NCBI RefSeq assembly: GCF_900102495.1
Contig: NZ_FMVQ01000005.1
Coordinates: 124,001 to 188,000 of the forward strand
Source of the DNA: Nitrosospira sp. Nl5
GTDB taxonomy: Bacteria > Pseudomonadota > Gammaproteobacteria > Burkholderiales > Nitrosomonadaceae
DNA: 64,000 bases
Reading direction: 5' to 3'
Shown here: piece after piece, positions 58,271 to 64,000 of the stretch
Layout: every line of letters begins with the position of its first letter
Position numbering within the stretch: position 1 is the stretch's first letter
Program-made: the position numbers and the translations under genes
Notes under the pieces: generated by a model
Told to the model about the DNA's origin: nothing
Database searches by the model: none
What the model saw: the letters and a program-made list of their open reading frames with translations, nothing else

Positions 58271-58293
58271 GGCGCAATGCGCTTCGCTTATTG
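58271..58293 (-). repeat. REP-like palindromic unit, right copy
   Basis: GGCGCAAT (58271-58278), an 11-nt centre and ATTGCG (58290-58295) fold into a hairpin; this unit is the inverse complement of 58073-58095 over 23 bp. The flanks also agree partly (left GTAGGGCGC, inverse of right GTAGGTCGC). Together the pair makes a BIME-like inverted arrangement with about 175 bp between. Confidence 0.72.
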
Positions 58294-58406
58294 CGACCTA
58301 CTTCATATGGGTTGATTGCATCATCGAGGTGAAGGTGATGAACGCCCCAAAGACCGGCGCATTGGACGAGCGCCATGCGCAGATCATTTGCCGAGACGGT
58401 TTGTTC

Positions 58407-59204
58407 CTACAAAAGTCCCACCAACATTTTTGTTCCCAGCAAATAAAGCAGAACCACAAAAATTTTTCTAAGCGTGGCGGTCTGCATGACGTGAGTGGTT
58501 TTCGCGCCCAAGGGTGCGGTCAACGTACTCGCGAGGACCACCCATCCCAACGCAGGGAGGTAGACATATCCCAGGCTGTATGCCGGCAGCGGTTGGGATT
58601 GTGCCATGCCGTTGGCAATATAACCGATAGCCCCCGCCACAGCGATGGGAAATCCTACCGCGGCGGCAGTGCCGATGGCATGTTGCAACCTGACGTTGCA
58701 GATGGAGAGAAAGGGAACTGTCAGTAATCCTCCCCCGATTGCGACAAAGCTGGAGATCGCGCCGATTATGCTACCGGCCCCGAACATCCCGGCCGTGCCG
58801 GGGAGTTTGCGGCTGGGCTTGGGAGTGATTTTAAGCAGCATCTGCGTCGCGGCATAATAAATGAACACAACAAAAATAATGCTCAGGAAATCACTGGAAA
58901 GCGTGCTCACCAGCGTCGCGCCCGCCAAAGTGCCAACGATGATCCCTGGCGTAATTGTTTTTACGACTTGCCAGTTCACTGCGTCGTGGGCGTGATGGGT
59001 GCGCAGGCTGGAAGCGGAAGTGAATATGATCGCCGCCATGGTGGTGCCCAGGGCGAGATGCAGGATACGGTCAGGAGGAAAATTCTGTGCGCTGAAAACG
59101 AAGGTGAGCACCGGTACCATGATTAACCCCCCGCCGATACCCAGCAGTCCGGCAAAGAAGCCGACAACCGCGCCCAACAGGAGATAAACCGGCCACCACT
59201 CCAC
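58407..59204 (-). CDS. TauE/SafE-family anion permease
   Basis: Integral membrane transporter of 265 aa with about eight hydrophobic segments; TauE/SafE (DUF81) members export sulfite, sulfoacetate or related anions. N-terminal GAVVGFFAGLLGIGGGLIMVPVL and a repeat GAISSFVAIGGGLLTVPFL show the two glycine-rich halves typical of the family. It is convergent with purC. Substrate cannot be inferred; no sulfur genes are adjacent. Confidence 0.9.
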   Translation of the reverse strand: MEWWPVYLLLGAVVGFFAGLLGIGGGLIMVPVLTFVFSAQNFPPDRILHLALGTTMAAIIFTSASSLRTHHAHDAVNWQVVKTITPGIIVGTLAGATLVSTLSSDFLSIIFVVFIYYAATQMLLKITPKPSRKLPGTAGMFGAGSIIGAISSFVAIGGGLLTVPFLSICNVRLQHAIGTAAAVGFPIAVAGAIGYIANGMAQSQPLPAYSLGYVYLPALGWVVLASTLTAPLGAKTTHVMQTATLRKIFVVLLYLLGTKMLVGLL

Positions 59205-59306
59205 GTCAAGTTTTGCTGGAGTTGAGGTAATTGATATGGGGTTTCAGTATTTCCGGGAAGCTGCCTGAATCATGGGAAATATAGGAAATCGTCCACAGGC
59301 GGGCCA

Positions 59307-59762
59307 TCATAAAATTCCCATGATGAAACTCCACTCTGATGGATCCACTGGCGTGATGGACAGGCGATTGCCTTTTTGCAAAATGCGTAGGGTGGCAATT
59401 TCAGGATGGCTTCGTAATTCCTTGATGCCAACCAGCCGGGTTTTTTTGACAAACCGCACATCAACATTGAACCAGCGCGGATTTTGCGATGTCGCTTTCG
59501 CATCAAAATATTTGCTGCCGGGATCGAACTGAGTGGCGTCGGGATACGCACGCTTGCAAACTTCAGCAAGCCCTGCGATACCCGGTTGTTCGCAGCTCGA
59601 ATGATAAAAAAAAACCTGGTCGCCTACGTGCATCTGATCGCGCATGAAATTGCGTGCCTGGTAGTTGCGCACACCGTACCACGCGACAGTTTGCTTGGGC
59701 ATTGACGCCAAGTCGTCGATGCTTACATCGGATGGCTCCGATTTCATTAGCCAGTAACGCAT
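59307..59762 (-). CDS. EVE-domain protein
   Basis: PUA-like EVE domain protein, 151 aa, of the thymocyte nuclear protein 1 group. Start MRYWLMKSEPSDVSIDDL, and the central VRNYQARNFMRDQMHVGDQVFFYHSSCEQPGIAGLAEV segment are typical. EVE domains read modified bases in DNA or RNA in some systems, but stand-alone bacterial copies like this have unproven roles. In betaproteobacteria it often sits near zapA-6S RNA; here two extra genes intervene. Confidence 0.92.
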   Translation of the reverse strand: MRYWLMKSEPSDVSIDDLASMPKQTVAWYGVRNYQARNFMRDQMHVGDQVFFYHSSCEQPGIAGLAEVCKRAYPDATQFDPGSKYFDAKATSQNPRWFNVDVRFVKKTRLVGIKELRSHPEIATLRILQKGNRLSITPVDPSEWSFIMGIL

Positions 59763-59883
59763 ATTTCGTCCATCTTATTTCGTCCATCTTAGCGGCATCA
59801 CAACTTAGGGCGCCAAAATTTGTCAGATTGAATACATACTCGCTGAATACGTACCGCAATTCGCACGGGCCGAGGAATACGCA

Positions 59884-61290
59884 ATGAATGATCTTCCGGG
59901 TCAACTCGGAAAGTATAACAGTCCAGCACGTGTCATGCGATTTACTGTCATGAAGACTCGTAAAAATGAAAATCCGGAATATAGGAGCCCTTATTTGGGA
60001 CGGCGCAAATTTATTGTTTATGCACTTGCCTCGGGATTTGCGGGGATAGTCCGTCCAATTTACGCGCAAGCGGCCGTAGATCGCAGCATGGGTGTTAGCG
60101 CTGGCGAAGCTCGGTCACACCGAAATGATACCGAACAAAATGCCGCGCGTTTGCCATCACAAGTTTCCGGCTTCGTCACGCTATTTCTATGTGGCGACGT
60201 CATGACGGGAAGGGGGATTGATCAGGTCTTGCCCCATCCCGGAAATCCCATTCTCTACGAACGATATATGAAAAGTGCGACCGGCTACGTGGAGCTTGCC
60301 GAAGAGGCGAATGGCCCCATTCCGAAGCCTGTGGATTTTTCCTACATCTGGGGGGACGCGCTTGCCGAACTGGAGCGAAGAAAACCCGATGTGCGCATTA
60401 TTAACCTGGAAACAGCAGTCACCTGTAGCAATGACGTGGAAGACAAGGCGGTCAATTATCGGATGCACCCGGACAATATCCCGTGTATCACCGTAGCGAA
60501 TATTCATTGTTGCGCCTTGGCGAACAATCATGTTGTGGATTGGGGTGATTCAGGCCTTGCGGAAACGCTAAAAACTTTGAAAATGGCTGAAATTAAAACA
60601 GCAGGAGCAGGCCGGAATATTCGAGAAGCCCGAAGCCCCGCAATCATGCCCATCTCCGGAAAGGGGAGAGTGCTTGTCTTCTCATTTGGTGCGGAAACAA
60701 GTGGCATACCCTGGAGCTGGACTGCCCGGGCGGACAAGCCTGGGGTGAATTTGCTGGAAGACTTTTCCGAGGAAACGGTCGGGGATATCCGCGATAGTAT
60801 TACGCAAATAAAATTGACCGGTGATGTTGCCGTGGCCTCAATTCATTGGGGCGGCAATTGGGGCTACGAAGTGCCCCATGAGCAAAGGCAATTTGCCCAT
60901 CGGCTAATTGATGAAGCAAGGGTTGATATCGTTCACGGCCATTCTTCTCACCATGTGAAGGGGATCGAGGTTTACAAGGGGAAGCTCATTCTGTACGGCT
61001 GCGGCGACTTCCTGAATGATTATGAAGGGATCTCGGGACATGAAGCTTACAGGAGCGATCTCGTCCTGATGTATTTTGTGAGGACGGATCCCTTGACAGG
61101 CAAGCTGATTAGCTTGCAAATGTGTCCCATGCAGATAAAGCGTTTCAGGTTGAATCGCGCCTCCGGCGACGATACGCGCTGGCTGAGAAAGGTCCTGAAC
61201 AGCGAGGGCAAAAAGTTCGGGACTGGGGTAGAGCTGGACGCGGATGATGCCTTGACCTTGCGATGGATATCCTCAAGTAGCGCAATTTAA
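59884..61290 (+). CDS. CapA-family metallophosphatase-like protein with Tat-type signal
   Basis: A 468-aa CapA/PgsA-type protein (metallophosphatase fold seen in polyglutamate-capsule proteins). GAGGA precedes ATG 59884 by 7 nt, supporting this start. A twin-arginine motif (GRRKFI, Arg40-41) precedes a hydrophobic segment ending near AQA, so Tat export is likely. CapA motifs follow: CGDVMTGRGID, INLETAVT, ALANNHVVDWGD, ASIHWGGNWGYEV, VHGHSSHHVKGIEV and LYGCGDFLNDYEG. No capsule or polyglutamate ligase genes are nearby, so a phosphoesterase or hydrolase role is as likely as capsule work. It converges with an amidohydrolase gene with 14 bp between stops. Confidence 0.86.
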   Translation: MNDLPGQLGKYNSPARVMRFTVMKTRKNENPEYRSPYLGRRKFIVYALASGFAGIVRPIYAQAAVDRSMGVSAGEARSHRNDTEQNAARLPSQVSGFVTLFLCGDVMTGRGIDQVLPHPGNPILYERYMKSATGYVELAEEANGPIPKPVDFSYIWGDALAELERRKPDVRIINLETAVTCSNDVEDKAVNYRMHPDNIPCITVANIHCCALANNHVVDWGDSGLAETLKTLKMAEIKTAGAGRNIREARSPAIMPISGKGRVLVFSFGAETSGIPWSWTARADKPGVNLLEDFSEETVGDIRDSITQIKLTGDVAVASIHWGGNWGYEVPHEQRQFAHRLIDEARVDIVHGHSSHHVKGIEVYKGKLILYGCGDFLNDYEGISGHEAYRSDLVLMYFVRTDPLTGKLISLQMCPMQIKRFRLNRASGDDTRWLRKVLNSEGKKFGTGVELDADDALTLRWISSSSAI

Positions 61291-61304
61291 GGCGAACTCC
61301 TGGA

Positions 61305-62789
61305 TTACGGTGTGCCGGCGCCGGGAAGATTGAGGAATTCGCGCCGTGTCTTCGGTCCATACGTGAGGAAGTGTGGCTCGGGGTGTTCAAGGTAACCGGC
61401 CCGGTCACGGGCGATGCGGTCGCGGCTGGCGTACCGCTTCACTTCGTCTGGGTTGATCGAATATACTTTCGCGGCGCTCAGCCCGAAGATTTTGGCGCGA
61501 AGCTGTGGAGTCATCTCAGGATAGCCATGCTTCGCGCGCAGTTCGGGCGCAATCTGGAACGCCCTGAATGCCTGGATCTGATCTTGTGGAGAGCCATACC
61601 AGATCGAGTCGGTGCCCCAGAGGACGTTGTTCTCACCGCAGTACTTCAACAGTTTTCCCAGCGCATGCGCCGCGGCTTCAGGGTCGCGCATCAGGTAGCG
61701 CCATGTGCTGCCGAGCTCAGCGTAGACGTTGCTGTTTGGCGCCACGTCATTTTCAATGAGGGAGCGGATTAGCGTGTCGATGCCGTCGTCCGCGCCCCGC
61801 CCTTCGAAGGCGCGCTCGGGAACGGTGGTCACGAATCCGGAGTGGTAGACCAGGAATGCGACATCCGGAAAACGCTTGGCGACGATACCAATGTCGGTAC
61901 ATTTGCTGTGTTCGTAGGATTGTTTACCGAAGGGTAGACCCTTATGCACGCAGATAATCTTGACGCCAAGCTTGCGCGCCTTCTCGATGAATCGTGTACC
62001 GATGTCATCCGACAGAAAGTAGCCTTTACCGCCGGGGCCGAACTGAGTATATGTCTTCCAGGCGGACACGCCCCAGCGCTCCTTCAACTCGTCCATCGCT
62101 TCGAGATCGGCCGCCTGATTGGGATTTACTCGCCCATGGAGCAGCATGCGATGCATGCCTTCCATCCGGTCGACAATTGTTCGCACCGCGTCCGCCGTCT
62201 GGATGGTGAGTGGCTCGGCATCGGGTTTTGAAGGAACGAAGGACAGCACCATCATGTCGGTATCGGAATCAAGGAATACGTCCTTGATGAACTCATCTGG
62301 CCCGAGGCACCGCAGGTAGCTGCGAGCGCCGGGCTCAGCTGCAAGCGCACAGCCTGTTTTGGGCATCTGGCTTAAGGGGTTGGAGCCGATGGGAAGTTTT
62401 TGCAGCCAGGTGCCATTCGGGTCCACGAAATGGCCTTGCACGTCGAAAATAAATTCGCCCTCGCCACCGCCGATCCGTGACTGCGCGAGCGTAGGCTCAA
62501 GTGCGGCTTCGGCCGGCAGATCGAAGAAGCCGCCTATCTTGCCGGCGGCGGCGTTTGCGGCATTGAAGGCAAGAAGCGTGGAGGCGGCGCCGCAAGCGGA
62601 GATGAGAAAGCTTCTCCGGGAAACAGCCAGACGTTTGGCATTCGTACCGGCTGCTTCCTGCGCAAGCCGGTTTGCGGCATGATTCTCGGGCGAGAGGGGC
62701 ACCGGCTTGAACTCCCCATTCGAGGTTGTGTCGAGTTTAATCGGGAGGCGGGTGCCGTCAGGATCGATGGGAGAATTAACTGGGCTCAT
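61305..62789 (-). CDS. Amidohydrolase-2 (ACMSD-like) family protein with Tat-type signal
   Basis: TIM-barrel metal-dependent hydrolase of the amidohydrolase-2 (ACMSD-related) group, 494 aa from ATG 62789. The longer frame to 62987 would cross the terminator and 6S RNA, so I reject it. SRRSFL (Arg58-59) and a hydrophobic stretch ending AANAAAG form a Tat-type signal behind an unusually long 56-residue N-region. The first metal motif reads DVQGHF (116-121) with Gln where the family usually has His (HxH). Later ligands look conserved: HKGLPFGK, YHSGF and WGTDSIWYG. It faces the CapA-like gene. Substrate unknown. Confidence 0.83.
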   Translation of the reverse strand: MSPVNSPIDPDGTRLPIKLDTTSNGEFKPVPLSPENHAANRLAQEAAGTNAKRLAVSRRSFLISACGAASTLLAFNAANAAAGKIGGFFDLPAEAALEPTLAQSRIGGGEGEFIFDVQGHFVDPNGTWLQKLPIGSNPLSQMPKTGCALAAEPGARSYLRCLGPDEFIKDVFLDSDTDMMVLSFVPSKPDAEPLTIQTADAVRTIVDRMEGMHRMLLHGRVNPNQAADLEAMDELKERWGVSAWKTYTQFGPGGKGYFLSDDIGTRFIEKARKLGVKIICVHKGLPFGKQSYEHSKCTDIGIVAKRFPDVAFLVYHSGFVTTVPERAFEGRGADDGIDTLIRSLIENDVAPNSNVYAELGSTWRYLMRDPEAAAHALGKLLKYCGENNVLWGTDSIWYGSPQDQIQAFRAFQIAPELRAKHGYPEMTPQLRAKIFGLSAAKVYSINPDEVKRYASRDRIARDRAGYLEHPEPHFLTYGPKTRREFLNLPGAGTP

Positions 62790-62889
62790 GTGGGCAGGGC
62801 CTTTCAAAATGAAGCCGATGCAGGACGAAGGTAGTGCTCTCGCCCTGTATCTACAGTGTATAACTGTAAAGCTTAGTTGAAAAGCAACA

Positions 62890-62916
62890 AAAAAAGCGGC
62901 ATAGCCGCTTTTTTTG
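62890..62916 (-). terminator. Terminator after 6S RNA
   Basis: AAAAAAAGCGGC (62890-62901), loop ATA, GCCGCTTTTTTT (62905-62916): a stem with T-runs on both strands. On the minus strand it lies just past the 3' end of 6S RNA. It also isolates the amidohydrolase gene from transcription through zapA-6S. Confidence 0.9.
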
Positions 62917-62932
62917 TATTCTGAAATAAAGT

Positions 62933-63108
62933 CCCCGCAAATGCCGTCAGACCATTTATCTTGAACCTTAAGGTCCAAGGTGGTCACTAGCCGGACGCAT
63001 CAGGCGCTTCCATATAGGACGCGCACAACAGCATCACTTTGGTTCGTAACCGATTCTTAAAAAAGTTGGTTCAAAGAATATAGGCCTAAACGAACACCGC
63101 AGGGAACA
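62933..63108 (-). ncRNA. ssrS: 6S RNA
   Basis: Small RNA of about 176 nt that binds the sigma-70 RNA polymerase holoenzyme in stationary phase. Read on the minus strand, the 5' part TTCCCTGCGGTGTTCG pairs with the 3' part CGGCATTTGCGGGG, the closing stem of 6S RNA. The inner TTGAACCAA..., GTGATGCTGTTGTGCGCG and ACCTTGGACC / AAGGTTCAAG segments resemble the central bubble and arm of betaproteobacterial 6S RNAs and E. coli. Synteny supports it: it lies directly downstream of zapA, as in E. coli. Ends are approximate to several nucleotides. Confidence 0.85.
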
Positions 63109-63213
63109 ACTTTTACCTGTTCTCGCTTTCAAGCAGAAGAATCTACTCACCTCATTCCGCCTTGAGCGCAAACTGGAAACCTATCGGGCCGACTCGGAAC
63201 CTTCGTAACTGGT

Positions 63214-63522
63214 TTAAAACAGCTTGTCCTGTTCCGGCATTACCGCATCGAGCGCCGCCTGCATGTGATCGATTCTACGCTTAAATTCTTCCATGTCAAA
63301 GCCCCCCCTCTTTCTTGTAGTGAGCATTTCATACGTGATATTGAGTGCCGCCATGATGGCGATGCGCTCGGACCCGACCACCTTTCCGCTATCCCTGATT
63401 TCGCGCATTTTTTTATCCAGGTAAGTTACCGCTTGCAACAACTCTTCGCGTTCCTCATCAGGACAGGTGATGCGGAATTCGCGTCCCATAATGGTGACGT
63501 CCATGGCTGGGACGGTCTTCAT
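63214..63522 (-). CDS. zapA: Cell division protein ZapA
   Basis: Z-ring-associated protein that bundles FtsZ filaments. The 102-aa protein begins with the beta region VTIMGREFRITCPDEEREELLQAVTYLDKKMREIRD and continues with a coiled-coil helix (ALNITYEMLTTRKRG...EFKRRIDHMQAALD). It lies upstream of 6S RNA, the conserved zapA-ssrS arrangement, and downstream of zapB on the same strand. Confidence 0.95.
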   Translation of the reverse strand: MKTVPAMDVTIMGREFRITCPDEEREELLQAVTYLDKKMREIRDSGKVVGSERIAIMAALNITYEMLTTRKRGGFDMEEFKRRIDHMQAALDAVMPEQDKLF

Positions 63523-63603
63523 CCTAGATCCGCCAGCCGTCCGGGATGCAATCCGCCCACAGCGAGCGCAACAGAAGGGTGAAGGTCAAGTGGCCTGCGA
63601 AGG

Positions 63604-63633
63604 TTTTCCGGATCACGGCACTGATCCGGAAAA
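63604..63633 (-). other. 12-bp hairpin between zapB and zapA
   Basis: TTTTCCGGATCA (63604-63615) pairs perfectly with TGATCCGGAAAA (63622-63633) across a 6-nt loop. A third copy TTCCGGATCA overlaps the zapB stop (63663-63672). There is no T-run on the minus strand, so it is more likely an mRNA processing or stability element than a terminator. Confidence 0.6.
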
Positions 63634-63669
63634 TGAGTGAAAAATGGGCAGCCGACGCCGGGTTCCGGA

Positions 63670-63873
63670 TCATTCTTCGTTTCCAGGAATTTGTAACAGG
63701 AGGGTTTCCAAACGACCGGTTGCAGCACTTATTTTCTCCGTCAGATGCTTATTCTCATTAGATACGCCTGCCAACTGCTGGCGCAACTGAATATTTTCCG
63801 TACGCAGCTGCTGACACAATTGCACGAATTGATGAATTTTCTCTTCCAGCGCGTTGAGCTCGGATTCCATCAA
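63670..63873 (-). CDS. zapB: ZapB-like cell division protein
   Basis: Short coiled-coil protein of 67 aa (MMESELNALEEKIHQFVQL...), heptad pattern through residues 3-60. Its location just upstream of zapA, and its size, fit the TIGR02449/ZapB-like group that pairs with ZapA at the Z-ring. Homology to E. coli ZapB is weak by sequence because coiled coils diverge rapidly. The stop codon TGA overlaps a TTCCGGATCA repeat. Confidence 0.82.
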   Translation of the reverse strand: MMESELNALEEKIHQFVQLCQQLRTENIQLRQQLAGVSNENKHLTEKISAATGRLETLLLQIPGNEE

Positions 63874-64000
63874 GGCACTATAGTTCGGAAATCCTTATTG
63901 AGTCAACTGGTAAGAGAGCTGTTCAAATGTTATTTCCACTATGCGTCAGGCAAGTCCCGTTAACCCCGTTCGTATCACGAAACGCCAATCCGAATGTTCC

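Larger units (their letters stand above)
58029..58406. other. Intergenic region between convergent purC and TauE-type genes
   Basis: A 378-bp gap with no supportable gene. Two inverted 23-bp palindromic units dominate it (58073-58095 and 58271-58293). The 175 bp between them has no ribosome site or long frame. No T-rich terminator seen for purC; the repeats may serve that role. Confidence 0.5.
62790..63213. other. Region between the amidohydrolase gene and zapA
   Basis: A 424-bp stretch without protein genes. It contains 6S RNA (about 62933-63108, minus) and its terminator (62890-62916). The remainder between 63109 and 63213 is probably the zapA 3' flank and 6S RNA promoter. The leader of the amidohydrolase gene lies at 62790-62889; no promoter identified. 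Confidence 0.6.

Noticed and set aside
62790-62987. N-terminal extension of the amidohydrolase reading frame up to 62987
   Set aside because: It runs through a strong terminator and the 3' end of 6S RNA; the family-like protein with its Tat signal starts at ATG 62789.
63519-63728. 69-codon frame between zapA and zapB
   Set aside because: Overlaps both genes and the hairpin; composition is unlike a real protein and no ribosome site is present.
63940-64000. Open frame starting ATG at 63940 and running off the window end
   Set aside because: Only 20 codons are visible, with no convincing ribosome site or recognisable sequence; it could be the start of a divergent gene but cannot be supported.

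Overview
This 64-kb window looks like chromosomal DNA from a chemolithoautotrophic betaproteobacterium. Nitrosospira or a close relative in the Nitrosomonadaceae is my best guess. That assignment rests on recalled gene order and protein character, not on a database search. The evidence is a bacterial-type phosphoribulokinase and a CbbY-like phosphatase (Calvin cycle), several copper and cytochrome proteins, and typical betaproteobacterial gene strings: glyQ-glyS-gmhB-plsC, rplM-rpsI, rpsP-rimM-trmD-rplS, lolB-ispE-tRNA-Gln-prs-rplY-pth-ychF, fmdB-DUF502-aspS-nudB, purE-purK-purC and zapB-zapA-6S RNA. There is no phage, plasmid, rRNA operon, CRISPR array or intact insertion sequence.

Layout. 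0.1-8 kb (minus strand): a sensor kinase, lnt, glycyl-tRNA synthetase subunits, gmhB, plsC and a YgjP-like metallopeptidase. 8-11 kb (plus): an M23 peptidase and anmK, two cell-wall genes. 11-14.9 kb (minus): erpA, bactofilin, a DUF6776-like membrane protein, argC and rplM-rpsI with a good promoter and terminator. 15-18.7 kb (plus): phosphoribulokinase and uvrD. 18.7-22 kb (minus): a membrane protein, thrB, a DUF2782 protein and a LOG-family protein. 22-27 kb (plus): polA, then rpsP-rimM-trmD-rplS. 27-33 kb is the most accessory-looking stretch: a cytochrome c lipoprotein, a DUF411 protein and a cupredoxin (likely copper handling), a CorA-type channel, a tiny membrane protein, a secreted barrel-like protein and an unrecognised lipoprotein. 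33-39 kb (minus): rluE, yggT, proC, mutM and a GldG/GldF/GldA-type ABC operon. 39-58 kb (plus): a housekeeping run from a TPR lipoprotein to purC. 58-64 kb: a TauE-type permease, an EVE-domain protein, a convergent pair of twin-arginine-signal enzymes (CapA-like and amidohydrolase-like), then 6S RNA, zapA and zapB on the minus strand.

The strongest structure not explained by genes is a dispersed intergenic repeat family of four degenerate copies (about 12.64-12.81, 24.71-24.83, 35.14-35.23 and 39.12-39.27 kb). The copies share related inverted ends and a core CATATTTCGC, which suggests a small non-autonomous element. A second structure is a pair of inverted 23-bp palindromic (REP-like) units in the purC-TauE gap. 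I recovered 6S RNA from sequence and synteny. Several start codons were reassigned, notably a TTG start for mutM that places the catalytic proline second. I see no clear new defence or metabolic system. The best candidates for follow-up are the cupredoxin-DUF411-cytochrome cluster and the Tat-signal CapA/amidohydrolase pair.
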